The notes under the pieces are model-generated. The model had not been told where the DNA came from. It saw only the letters and a list, made by a program, of their open reading frames with translations, and ran no database searches. DNA of 64,000 nt from Actinernus sp. WN-2022 (taxonomy: Eukaryota; Cnidaria; Anthozoa; Actiniaria; Actinernidae): assembly GCA_030867875.1 (NCBI GenBank), contig JAOWCC010000936.1:9990095-10054094 (forward strand), given 5' to 3'. Within the stretch, counting starts at the first letter, position 1. Each line of letters starts with the position of its first letter. The translations under genes and the position numbers were made by a program. Below, one piece after another: positions 33,892 through 45,434 of this stretch.

Positions 33892-35058
33892 TTAAGGTTA
33901 CCGGATACCTTCAAAACGAAAAAGATGGGGAAAACATGTTTTCGCACAGAAATGTAGTTTTAGTAGTAGTGTCTCATATACCACAAATTTCGTTAAAAAA
34001 AAAATTGACAGGGAAATACCAAAAGGAAGTTTTTAACCGGAAGGGAAGGGTTCTATTTGATTGACAGAGATCAATAAACACATGACAAGTGCTCACTCGC
34101 CCGTAACGACGGTGTGGGGAAGCTAGCGCATATTAAATCATGTTTACTTTTATTGACAAAAACGTTTTCCACACACGATTCCATAATTCCATCGGTTGTT
34201 GGCCTTATGTCATCCAAAAAGAAAGCAGGATGCCCTTAGCTTGGAAAACAAAGAAAAAAGCAAAGCAAAACAAGGCCAAGCAATGCATACGACTACGAAC
34301 CAAATAGATAAATAAAGTCCTCGCAAAATTCGACAAGGGTTCGTATTTTCGCTTTCAGACAGAGTGCCGAGTGGTCCACATCTGAACATAATAAAAGAAG
34401 AATTGATAGGAGCCAGCCGAGTGAATATTTTGTTTCCAAGAAACCCGGGCCAAGAAAGTGTAGATGGAAACTGACTCTGAATCGCTTGAAACGATCTCGC
34501 TATTGCCGTCTCTTTCAGACGCCTGTAAATCGCTTTCTCCTCTACTAACTATGCTGGCATTCAAAGCGTCTCTAGGTGTTCACCTTGGCTTTGTCCCTCG
34601 GGGTATTGTTGTCTTTCCCATTTTTCAAGTCGCACAAGAGAACTAGAACCACCGGCTATATTAACACTTTCTCGATTCGGCGCGTAGCTTTGATCGGAAA
34701 TCAACATTGGCGGGAAATCTTGACACATAGTTGAACTGTGATGAGAAACGATTGGCCAAGAGCGCGCTAATTGTTGGAGAGGCGGGTCTAAAGATTTACG
34801 CACGACAGACGGCTATATTTTTGAAGTGCTATTTTCTACGCTTTCGATTTTCAACCAAAATTGAGTTTTTAAAAAGCTCCCACTCAAGAGGAATTTATTC
34901 CATTTGTGTGAAATTTTCACAAAATGTTAATTGATATCGCAGCTGCAAAATTCTATCGGGGAATTGAGAAATTCTAAAAAGAGAGCTCTTGACGGAGCTT
35001 CTCGCATATCTACTCGGACTATGTTTTCGCCTCTTCACGAAGAGAATGATAACATTTT

Positions 35059-37654
35059 CATTTCATTTCATTTCTTTATTTGCCACAGATACAAATACCA
35101 TGATTACATGAATATACGGGGTTGCAAGTGGCGAGGGAGCCCAAATAGAAACCATTAGGCTTATGTGATTTTGGGCTACCTCTTTGACAACTGATTGTAT
35201 TTAAAACATTGCAGGGGCGGCGCGAAAGAACATGTATGGTAAAAAAAACAAGCATAGGACTAGTATAGCCTAATTAAACAAATAAATAAATAAAGTGGAT
35301 GGAAAAGGGATGGATTCAAAGACGTGAGAAAAGATATACTTTCAGTTTTGACTGAAACAAGGAAATGGTCGTGGCATTACGAATGTCGGAGCTCAGCGTG
35401 TTAAAGAATTTTGGACCCTGGTAATTAGCAGAAAACTGTCTATTTTTTGTTCTACAATAAGGAGCATAAAATAGACTATAGTTTCTTGTATAGTGACTGT
35501 GTACTTGATTGGTTCGTAAAATTGAATTGTCAAAGCTTCGAGGAAGTAAATTGTTTTTATACGAATACATAAACTTTCTTAATGAAATAAGTATATATGT
35601 TCGAATTTCAGGAACATAAGCTCCTTGAATATAGGGTCGGTGTGCGCGTCAAATGCCTACTTGTTAATGATTCTAATTGCACGCTTTTGAAGCATAACGA
35701 TACGATTAAGGTTGTATGGATACGTTGAGCCCCAGACCGTAACACAATATTGAATATATGGATATCAAAGAGAATAGTATAAAGTACGTAAGGATGGCTT
35801 GGAAAGGCAAAAACTTGATTTATATATAATTCCAACTGATTTAGAGATTTTACTGGCAACGTGGGAAATATGCGGTTTCCAAGACAAATGCTCATCCAAA
35901 ATTACACCAAGGAATACGACCTCTTTGACCTGATCGATCCTATGATTATTTATATCTATCGATAAGACAATTGTTTGCCTTTTTTGCCTTGGTTTAAAAA
36001 CCATATAATTGGATTTCTTTACATTGATTGACAGCTTATTGGCCTTAAACCATACATATAACTTGTTCATTTCAATGGCAACTGTATTCATCAGAGAGGG
36101 TAACTCTTTATGAGAAAAAATAGATTGGTGTCATCAGAAAATAAAACTAGTTCAAAAACATTTGAGGCATTACAAAGATCATTAATGTATATCAAGAAGA
36201 GCAGCGGGCCGAGGATTGACCTATGAGGTACTCCACACTTAATAACTATTAAATGAGGAACAAGTGCCATTATATTCAAAATATTGTAACCTATTGGAGA
36301 AATAATTCTTCATCCAGTCAGGGCCAATCCGCGGATACCATAATGCTCAAGTTTGTGAAACAAAATCTCATGGTTCACAGTATCGAATGCCTTAGAAAGG
36401 TCAAGAAAAATTTCCAATGTATATTTTTTCTGGTCGATTGCTGATGTTGTTTTACCAAATAAATGTAATAGAGCTAAAGAGGTTGAATGGTCTTTTCTAG
36501 AACCGTATTGGTTTTTAAACAGAATATCATATTTATTAAAATATTTAATTAAGCGGTTATACACAACCCTTTCTAACAATTTAGAAAAGATTGGCAAAAC
36601 CGAGACTGGTCTATAATTAGAGAAAAGACTATTGACACCTGATTTAAATAACGGTATGACCCGATCAATTTTCATCTGGTCAGGAACAATACCAGATTCA
36701 ATAGATAAATTAACAATATGGGTTAAAGGTTCTGAAATAAAGTCAATTGAGTCTTTCACGGACCACATAGGAATCTTATCACGGCTAGACTAGAAAATAA
36801 TACAATTTCTAGACTAGACTAGAAAATGATAGCTAAAGTAAAGTCTTTGGACTAGACTAGACTTCCTAGGTCATTAAAATTCCTCTCCTCGGTAAAAACA
36901 CAACTGTCTGTAGCATTTGTCAACAAGAAAAAATCAATGAAACATAAATCAGTGTAATCTTGTAACACGGTACATTATATCAACCCAACAACTGAGAAAT
37001 AGGAAAGTTATCAACTCCGCGACTATAAGGAAAACTAACTGTAAATTGGTGTTTTTAAGATTGAATAGACTTTGTTTAATTTATCTGGTGGTTTGTTTAT
37101 ATTCGTATGGTAATTATAGTTCAGTTTTAGAGAAGAATTTGCATCATAAGAGTTTTCCACAAAACAATAGGACTATTGTTTCTATCAAACTGTACTGATT
37201 GCCCTTCAGTTATCGTTAATCCCTAAGGACAATAGCAAAGTTGCTCTTATGAGTCACAGTGGATTTACTGTAAATGTTTATAAATATTCTGATCAACGGA
37301 TAATAGGACTGTGTCGTCATCATAATTAATGCATACGCCCTAAAATTTGTATTCCGAATTAATGCATACGCCCTAAAAAATAATTTCTTAATTAATTCAA
37401 TGGACAATAGGACTGTGACGTCATCCTAATTAATGCATACGCCCTAAAAAAACGGCTAATTCCATGCCTCTCCTACTACTGCCCGTTATCAAAGGGAAAA
37501 CATATTAGAATACATTATATCCAATAATTCATTTGTCGACTGATGACAATGGTAGTTCATTAAATTTAGATTAAAATCTCCCATTATGTAGCAAAGTTTA
37601 TTTTCTTTGGAAATGTTTGCCATCAGCGAGTTGACATTTTTTACGAATTCATCG
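35059..37654 (-). mobile_element. CR1/L2-type LINE, 5' truncated and decayed
   Basis: Minus strand, 5' to 3': end of the endonuclease (37655-37489; Y-I-M-G-D-F-N-L-N-L), then an interruption. Next are reverse transcriptase motifs (36768-36310; N-Y-R-P-V-S-V-L-P then [12 protein letters not shown]), a degraded catalytic box S-D-D-T-N (36279-36091), the thumb/C-terminal part (V-F-L-G-V-I-L-D-E-H-L-S-W; 36091-35765) and the tail (35570-35316). Frame changes separate the blocks. The 3' end has GAAAT repeats. ACATTTT occurs at both edges (35052-35058, 37655-37661), a likely target duplication. Confidence 0.85.
36788..37485. other. Foreign insert inside the LINE
   Basis: Sits where about 300 residues between endonuclease and RT should be. 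It contains clustered CTAGACTAGA words (36788-36870) and three copies of AATTAATGCATACGCCCTAA (37324, 37357 and 37424 areas), two of them next to AATAGGACTGTG-CGTCATC words. No coding capacity. Confidence 0.55.
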
Positions 37655-38228
37655 ACATTTTGAACTAAATCGAATTTTGAAATTCCCCGACACCCTTTTG
37701 TAATACGATTCCTCTGAAATACGACAAAAACAATATTTTTGAAGTAGGAGATTCTGAAAGCCATCTCACTACATGTAGATCGGAGAAACGGGATGGCGGA
37801 AAATTCGAGATTTTCAAAGAACTCAAAACTTTTTATGTATTCTTGTAGCCAATTTTATAAGCTTTAAAATGATACATGGATGATTTATCTACGATGTTTC
37901 CTGGAGGCGCTACATAACTTAGACTGGATCACGAAATAAACCTGGAAGGTTTTGTAAGGGTATAGCGTGGTGTTTCCAAATGTAAATTTTAATTAAAAAA
38001 GGCATACTTCCAGTTGCTCTTTTCTCAGTGGCAATTGTCGGTAGAAAAAATAATTTTGTTTTCGTGATAACGGTTCTTTAGATTGAAGATGTTTTTGGAA
38101 ACATTCCGTACAGCGAAAAATGATCTAATTTAATACAATACTCATTTGACTAAAAGGCAAAGAACGTTGGATCTAAATACACACGGAAGATTGGTGTGAA
38201 AAATAAACTTTCTTCTTAAATTGAACTC

Positions 38229-38778
38229 CATTTACACGCCCAAAAAAAGAGACGACACGGCACGGTTCCTATAAAATTGCAGCACGGCACCGCTAACTTT
38301 GAACGTGTAAACAAAGCAGTCCATTGTTTAGTAAGGCACTGGCACACCAACTTAAAGATGTGCCGAGACTACCTCTCGAGACTACCAATCTCTCGATCAA
38401 TGTTATTTGATTCCAACTGATCCGAGCACATGTTTCCTCAGCGGTTATCATGCACTCAACACTTTGCGTTGCGCAATTTCCTTTGATCCCAATTGATCCG
38501 AGTACATGTTTCCTCAGCGGTAATCATGCATTGAACACTATATAAACCGTTCCCCCACCCACAATTCCCTCTTTTGCTCTGACGAAGGGCTGGCTTCCCA
38601 CGGCGGTTAGAATACCTCAATCGACTTTAGTTGATTATACCAGTGGTTATCTTCCCCGCCGACGCAGACCAACACTAGTTTATACAGGAACTAGTTTCCC
38701 ATCTTATCTCTCGTCGTAGTCTTGGCACGGGGAAAATCGGCACCGTGCCTATAGTTGGTGTTTTGCGCGTGTAAATGG
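38229..38778. mobile_element. ~550 bp TIR element
   Basis: The left end CCATTTACACGCCCAAAA and the right end TTTTGCGCGTGTAAATGG are inverted with one mismatch. GGCACGGT-type words are also inverted further in. No transposase and no clear target duplication. Confidence 0.6.
38407..38538. repeat. Direct duplication, 57 bp, spacing 75 bp
   Basis: TGATCCGAGCACATGTTTCC and TGATCCGAGTACATGTTTCC, each continuing through TCAGCGGT and ATCATGCA. Inside the TIR element. Confidence 0.85.
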
Positions 38779-39466
38779 GTGTAAGATATATGTTCCCTTG
38801 ATTGAGACAGTCATACATCATGCAAATAATAACATAACTGAATCGATGGTTTTCATTATTATATATTGTCTATCCCTAATATATTTCTAATCTATCTCAA
38901 TATCTGCAGTATATTTATATTACGTTTCAAATTTAATAAAACAAATACTGTTTTAATATATTTGGAAATATTGTATGTTCTTCGTAATGCAGTATCCCCT
39001 TCATATTTCAAATTAATTTAAGATGGATTTAAGATACCCACAGTTTAATAAGCCGCTATCCTTCAAAGCATGATAAAATGAGTGTTAATATTGTACGATT
39101 TGTTTATACGATCGTCAGGAGAGAAGATCAAAGAAAATCTAATTAAACATTATGAGCTGAGTTTATACGACGTCTTCCTAATTATTTTCTTAATAAAAAA
39201 GGCAAATTAAAAAAAGGATCGTCAGGAGAGAAGATCAAAGAAAATCTAATTAAACATTATGAACTGAGTTTTGTTATTTCGTTTTATCAGAATTACTGTA
39301 TGTTAATGATAACAGTTTTCTGCTTTTTTGATTTTGATTTGAGCGTTGCTCTGCTGTATCTTCATTGCAGCTGTAAATGAACACGGAAAGACAAACTTCT
39401 GTCGACACATCCTTCAAATCAAGATACTCTGATTTACTCACATTTAGTTTTCTGCGATAGAAAACA
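38779..39466. other. 5' flank of the GPCR gene with a 107 bp-spaced duplication
   Basis: GTCAGGAGAGAAGATCAAAG and about 35 following bases occur at 39116 and 39223. No TATA box or initiator could be assigned. Confidence 0.6.
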
Positions 39467-40405
39467 ATGGAGAAGGGGAGATGTTATTTGCTTATACACA
39501 ACCCAAAGACGACAGTCAACAATTTACTTTATTACAATGTTGTTGCCAATGTTATATCTGCCTTGCTTTCAGCAACGCTGAATTTTCTTGTTATCGTCTC
39601 GAGAGGGAGAACTCCATCTCTACCCAGACCATCCATGTTTCTCGTCGGTGCCCTATCATTAACAGATTTTCTCGTTGGAGTCATTGCTGAGCCTGTTTAC
39701 ATCATCTGGATATTTTCCACGGCCCATCCTGAACCTTTTGAGTTGTATTGTGTCACTGGAATGACCTCTAAAGCCCTCTGCTTCGGGTTTGCAATGATAT
39801 CTGGTGTAACAATGTTAGCAATAAGTATTGATCGATGTCTTGCAGTAAAACTAAAGTTAAACTATCGGTCTACTGTTACTACCAAACGCATCAAGGTCTT
39901 CCTTTTGTTTACGTGGGCTGCCTGCATTGCAATTGTTATTTTCCTCGCTTTTCAAAGTTTACATATCATTTTTACAACAGTAGCTATACTTGGTATACTA
40001 TTTCTCATACTTTTAAGTACGTTCTATTCAGTCGCTTTCTTTTCACTGAGAAAGCTCTCACGTCAAACGGCTGAACTGGCGTCAATTGAACAGGCTAAAG
40101 GACCTGGAAATTTCAACATTGTGAAGTTCAGAAAATCTTTAATGACGATGATTTTGATTGTTTTCGTATTGATACTGTTTTACTCTCCGTTTGTGTCCGT
40201 TGGAATCCTAGGTAGTGCCGGGATTGACATGGATAGTATAAGCGGTCAACAATATTATTTGATAAGTGATCTTATTTTGATGCTCAATTCCACAGCAAAT
40301 CCGTTACTCTTTTACTGGAAGATGAAAGATCTTCGGAAAGCTGCAAAGAAACCTATGAAAGACTCGATCTGCAATTGTATTGATGTGGGACAACAAACTG
40401 GATAA
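39467..40405 (+). CDS. Class A GPCR, single exon, short extracellular loop 2
   Basis: 312 residues, intronless, start in AAAACAATGG context. Seven hydrophobic segments lie at about 23-46, 57-81, 95-119, 143-161, 166-192, 223-247 and 263-285. Visible motifs are the Asp in TM2 (D67), a Cys at the top of TM3 (C95), DRC at 122-124 in place of DRY, and N-P-L-L-F-Y at 278-283 in place of NPxxY. Only a few residues separate TM4 and TM5, with no loop cysteine. This is the arrangement of melanocortin-type receptors within the melanocortin/adenosine/cannabinoid cluster, which are much expanded in cnidarians. TM6 lacks the usual tryptophan (F-Y-S-P). It would signal at the plasma membrane through G proteins; the ligand is unknown. 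Confidence 0.9.
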   Translation: MEKGRCYLLIHNPKTTVNNLLYYNVVANVISALLSATLNFLVIVSRGRTPSLPRPSMFLVGALSLTDFLVGVIAEPVYIIWIFSTAHPEPFELYCVTGMTSKALCFGFAMISGVTMLAISIDRCLAVKLKLNYRSTVTTKRIKVFLLFTWAACIAIVIFLAFQSLHIIFTTVAILGILFLILLSTFYSVAFFSLRKLSRQTAELASIEQAKGPGNFNIVKFRKSLMTMILIVFVLILFYSPFVSVGILGSAGIDMDSISGQQYYLISDLILMLNSTANPLLFYWKMKDLRKAAKKPMKDSICNCIDVGQQTG

Positions 40406-40554
40406 CATATATTGTTTTTAACAGGAAAGAAATAGAGAATATACTCCCAAGTTCATACATGTACACGTAATGTAATCACTAAGCAACTATGGAAAATTAC
40501 GTATATCTACATATACAAAATGAAAAAGGGCCGAAACTCGACCACGAATATCGG

Positions 40555-41314
40555 CAACCTCGTTCCCAGGGTCTTTCCCGCCTACCTGGTTGGGGCTGGT
40601 CAGGTGGCACGCGAAATTTTGAACACGAGGGAGGGGTGGAAAAGTCAAATACTCTCCTTACTAAGTCTAGGATGGAACGGACCTTTTGTCATCAAAACAA
40701 ACTATCGGTAGCACACAGATCTTACGCACACTCGGAATAGGGTTTATAATAGTTCATCCGCATCAAGTTGTTGTCGACTCTGCCAGTCCACAGGTTATAT
40801 TAGGCATAGGAAAAATCATTCGCTTCTTTTCGCAGCCGAGGAGCTGTGTGGAAGCTCTCTTCCACAGCACGAAAGTTTTCCACGTCTAGTGTATGAGCCA
40901 TGTCATAGGAGATTAAACAACTTTAAGGCTAAAGTTTTTGCAAGCCACACTTCCTATAAGAGAGTGAAAAGGTGTATGGAGGTTTCACCATCTTCCCCTC
41001 GAACACTGAAGTGTCTCAAGATTACGAAGTTCAACGGAAAGTCTGTGGGAAGCAAAAGTTGTCGCGGACTTGCCTTCAGTCCTCCACTTCACCTGCTTTG
41101 GTTTAAGGTTTATACTAGAATAGACGTTTGTAATTGCGTGATGCAAACTGTTCAAAGACATGGCGCCGTAGTCGCACCAAAGCATATTTTGACAAAACTG
41201 CTGAATTTTAACGCCTCCCATAGTTTATTTTTTGTCGTGGAAATACGTAACCATGCAGCCTCAGCCAGGGCCTTTTTCTTGCGGCAGGAGGAAAGGAGCA
41301 TAGGAACGAGGTTG
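40555..41314. mobile_element. 760 bp TIR element with 9 bp target duplication
   Basis: Ends CAACCTCGTTCC and GGAACGAGGTTG are perfect inverted complements. GAATATCGG flanks both sides exactly (40546-40554 and 41315-41323). A 9 bp duplication points to Mutator-like transposition, though an 8 bp hAT reading is possible. Open frames inside (40489-41335) are chance frames in the element. Confidence 0.85.
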
Positions 41315-41323
41315 GAATATCGG

Positions 41324-41706
41324 ATGACTCTATAATTAAGCCAAACTTAAGCAATAAATTCATATCGCATGGGGATTAAGCTTCGTCGGCACTTATTAAG
41401 ATATTTCTCTTGCATGTTCATACCAGTTAATATAAACGGTACGCATATGAAGAAAAAGGAACATATTTCAACAACCGCAGTTACTAGTTAATGCAGATCG
41501 ATTGCAACTGAAAGGCACGAACCAGCCATAAAGAGCCGACAAATATTGTCTCACCTTATTGAGACCAATGCATGGGCAGCATTGTCAACACATCGAGTAT
41601 GAAATACTGCGACAAGAATTTTGCATAAACAGCGGCAGTGAATGAAATTGAATTTTATCTCTAGTCAGTTTATATTAAGAATTGCAATGGTTCCGATTTT
41701 CAGGTG
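41324..41706. other. No feature seen
   Basis: AT-rich spacer before the tandem duplication. Confidence 0.4.
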
Positions 41707-41985
41707 CTCCGGAGTAGAAGCTTCGGTGTTTCAAAACCTTATGCAGAATATCGAGTATCGGGAAACAATCATCCATATTTTATTTTTGGAAATACAGTTG
41801 TTTACGTTTTTTCGATGAAGAGCAATAATAAGTGTCTTCGTTATTTTGGTTAATCAAATAATGACACATTTTCGCACTAGATGTGATTAAACGAGCCCGT
41901 TTCATGGGAGAACTTTTCATGTGCCGAAATCAATGCCATTAACTTTGACGTTCTAGTGAGTGATTGATTCAGACGGCGAACTTAA

Positions 41986-43416
41986 AGTGCCTTTCAAAAA
42001 CTCATGAATAATTAATGAGCATTTGGTCCAATCAGATGAAGCAAATCAGTCACGTGCAGAACCCTTTATATCTCATCATTCTAAAAGGCCCGCGGAGGGA
42101 TTTGATTTCGGTACCAGGGGAATATGGGGTACAAAGGTATTACAAAAGAATGCAAATTAGGATGAAGACTTTATATCAAGAATACTAATGAACATGAATT
42201 TTTTATAAAGTTTCATCCTAATTAAGAATTCACTGATAAAGACCCAAAGATAGCAAAAAGTACACGGAACATAAGGTACCTAGATAATAAATTTTGCACT
42301 AAATTTACTAATATCAGCAGACTACCGAGATACACAGATAATATTTTTAAAATGAAGTTATCCAACTACCATTACTTGTTTACCGAGCCACTGTTTAGTT
42401 TAATTATTAAAACCAAACTCAAAGCCGTAAAATAATAAAAACATGCATTAAACTTACATATTTTGTGCGGGAGCCAAAAATTTAGAGTCTGCCGTCATGT
42501 CAGTCACATCGCTTTCCAAGTCTTGAACTTTATCGAGGTAAACTACGACACCAAATCCTTCAAGTGCAGGTTATTCTTGCATTGCGAAACGCCGCTTCAA
42601 ACAACATAGTATGGTAATTTCTTCATGTCCTTCCCTTGAGATATTCGTAATTGCCGGCGGTGATTACTCGAATATTTTGCATGGCGTTGTGAATACAAAG
42701 GTTCAATGGTTCATTAAGTAACCATTCCCTTGAGATGTGCGACTTTCTTTCATTGCATTCTTGAAGCGTTTTTGAAGCCGTTTAAAACACGAACAGCACG
42801 TGTTTTATCAAGTCTAAAAATTCTCGGGCGTCGCCCTCGAATTTTTAAACTTGATAAAACACTGCTGTTCGTGTTTTAAACAGTACTTAACCTTTCTTAC
42901 AATTTTTATAGCTATGAACCTCCGAAACGGTTTGAGTACTTCTGTGAATAAAGTTTTGGTTTACAGTGAATACTTGATGTTCTACGCTTTTTTGAAATGG
43001 TGTAAATTCGACCTTTCCTGATCCATGACCACATAAGTAAAAGCCTGGGTCGATTCCTGTAAGACGTCATATAATTAATTCAACCTTGCAATAATTTGAA
43101 GAAATACTTAAAATGTTGACTAAAATGACTTTTTATTTACTAACAACTTACAAACTACGTATATTTTCTATACATCGATGTTGATGTGATATAAAGGCGC
43201 CAGACATCAACTCATTAATGCATTATTATCCATACCCAGGAATCGACCCAGGCTTTTACTTAGGCGGTCATGGGTCAGGAAAGGTCAAATTTACACTATT
43301 TCAAACAAGCGTAGAACATTGAGTATTCACTGTAAACCAAAACTTTCTTCACAGAAGTATTCAAAACATTTCAAAGGTGCATAGCTATAAAATTTACAAG
43401 AAGGGTTATAGGCACT
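41986..43416. mobile_element. TTAA MITE (AGTGCC family), interrupted, unit A
   Basis: TTAA then AGTGCC at 41982-41991; it ends GGCACT then TTAA at 43411-43420. Inner arms of about 200 bp are inverted (CCTGGGTCGATTCCTG against CAGGAATCGACCCAGG). An ~890 bp insert (about 41995-42888) separates the left tip from its arm. Confidence 0.75.
42790..42888. repeat. Long hairpin
   Basis: AAACACGAACAGCACGTGTT and the following TATCAAGT, then an AT-rich stem and a GGGCG loop region, are mirrored by ACTTGATAAAACACTGCTGT and TCGTGTTTTAAAC. One arm has a small bulge. It lies at the edge of the insert in unit A. Confidence 0.85.
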
Positions 43417-43584
43417 TTAATTCGTTGAACCGATCAGGAAAACTGGGTCTAAATTTTAGTTTTATAGCAAAAATTTAACTTCAAGATAACATAATTCATG
43501 CATTGAGTTCAGCACACGAGAAGAGTGGCGTTTGCATCAACGCCGCTCCAGCGTCGTATAATGCGCCAGCATATGCCGTACCTA

Positions 43585-44097
43585 CAGTCGAACCTGTATA
43601 TAACGGCCCTGTATTAAGCGGCCACCGTCTATTAAGCGGCCACCCTCTATTAAGCGGCCAGTTTTCAAAGTCCCGAATTTCTCCAATACAATCTCTGCAT
43701 TTGCTGCCTGTATTAAACGGTCACCTATATTAAGCGGTCGCGGCCACGCTTGAGCAGTCTCGTGTTTGTCTGTCTTTGTTATTTTGGCCTGTATTAAGCT
43801 GCCACCTTTGAATGGAAACCTAAAACCACATATCAATTTACGATTTTATTGCACCATCAACACTTCGCTACAAAGCGGTTATTGTTCATACAGTAGTTCA
43901 TTCACCAATATTAATATCGTCGTAATTTGCTACAAGTAAACGCATAACGTAGAGATATCGCTTGATTGTGTTATTGTTTGCTTGAATGAGTTGAAGAAAT
44001 CGGCATTTGTCCACGCCCATTAAGTATTTTGGTGAACCTGTATTAAGCGGCCAATGTCTAAAGTCCAAAGGGTGACCGTTATATACAGGTTCGACTG
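43585..44097. mobile_element. 513 bp pogo/Tigger-like MITE, unit A
   Basis: TIR CAGTCGAACCTGTATATAAC with its exact complement at the right end, bordered by TA on both sides (43583-43584, 44098-44099). The interior repeats TATTAAGCGGCCAC several times. TIR style and TA target fit the Tc1/mariner superfamily, pogo group. Confidence 0.85.
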
Positions 44098-44410
44098 TAA
44101 TTCAAACTTGATTCTGACGTCGCTTTTCTGACATACTTAATCCATCGATAATGTTCGGCGCATGAAAAGTTGGCCGGCTGAAACGGTCCTAAACATCGAC
44201 CATCGACCCAACAGGCTGTCTGTTGGACCGGAATCACATACTAATGATATAAGTGGAATACTTGATACTTACCACTCTTCAAAATTGAAAGATTCTGTAC
44301 ACCATTCGATACTATACCTACGCTTTTAGAGCTTTAATCCATCAAAAACAATTTATTCATTCAGTTAGGATATAATTATTTTCACCATGTACCCAATAGC
44401 CCTTCTTGAT
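44098..44410. other. No feature seen
   Basis: Spacer between the two duplicated units. Confidence 0.4.
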
Positions 44411-44698
44411 CGCTCCGGAGTAGAATCTTCGGTGTTTGAAAACCTTATATAGAAAATCGAGTATCGGGAAACAATCATCCATATTTTATTTTTGGAAATA
44501 CAGTTGTTTACGTTTTTTCGATGAAGAGCAATAATAAGTGTCTTTGTTATTTTGGTTAATCAAATAATGACACATTTTCGCACTAGATGTGATTAAACGA
44601 GCCCGTTTGAGAGGCGAACTTTTCATGTGCCGAAATCAATGCCATTAGGGCCGGAGTTTGACGTTCGAGTGACTGGTTGATTCAGACGGCGAACTTAA

Positions 44699-45233
44699 AG
44701 TGCCTATAACCTTCTTGCAATGTTTATAGTTATGAACCTCCGAAACGGTTTGAGCACTTCTGTGAATAAAGAATTGGTTTACAGTGAATATTTGATGTTC
44801 TACGCTTGTTTGAAATGGTGTAAATTCGACCTTTCCTGATCCATGACCACATAAGTAAAAGCCTGGGTCGATTCCTGTAAGACGTCATATAATTAATTCG
44901 ACCTTGCAATAATTTTAAGAAATACTTAAAATGTTGACTAAAATGACTTTTTATTTGCTAACAACTTAGAAACTACGTATATTTTCTGTACATCGATGTT
45001 GATGTGATATAAAGGCGCCAGACATCAACTCATTAATGCATTATTATCCATACCCAGGAATCGACCCAGGCTTTTACTTAGGCGGCCATGGGTCAGGAAA
45101 GGTCAACTTTACACTATTTAAAAAAAGCGTTGAACATTGAGTATTCACTGTAAACCAAAACTTTCTTCACATAAGTATTCAAAACATTTTGAAGGTGCAT
45201 AGCTATAAAACTTACAAAAAGGGTTAAGGCACT
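44699..45233. mobile_element. TTAA MITE (AGTGCC family), unit B
   Basis: Left TTAA intact (44695-44698). The right flank reads ATAA (45234-45237), one change from TTAA. Long inverted arms as in unit A, without the interruption. Confidence 0.85.
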
Positions 45234-45434
45234 ATAATTCATTGAAGCGATCAGGAAATCTGGGTCTAAATTTTAGTTTTATCGCGAAATTTTTACTTCA
45301 AGATAACATAATTCATGCATCGAGTTCAGCACACGATAAGAGTGGCGTTTGCATCAACGCCGATCCAGCGTCGTATAATGCGTCAGCATATGCCATACCT
45401 ACAGTCGAACCTGTATATAACGGACCTGTATTAA

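Larger units (their letters stand above)
33896..37950. mobile_element. TTAA MITE (GGTTACCGG family) split by a LINE
   Basis: Starts GGTTACCGGATACCTTC directly after TTAA and is collinear with the intact copy at 45435-46926. At about 35058 a LINE interrupts it, and it resumes at about 37655. The right terminus is degenerate (AACCTGGAAGGTTTTG). It shares the TTAA at 33892-33895 with the MITE to its left, so one inserted at the edge of the other. Confidence 0.8.

Noticed and set aside
34355..34803. Open frames conserved between the two GGTTACCGG MITE copies
   Set aside because: Similarity follows from element homology, frames differ between copies and no transposase motif is present.
38575..38620. 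Second hammerhead-like word (CTCTGACGAAGGGCTGG)
   Set aside because: No GAAAC follows at the right distance and stem II cannot form.
40489..41335. Open frames of 67-148 codons downstream of the GPCR
   Set aside because: They lie within the 760 bp TIR element and have no protein features.
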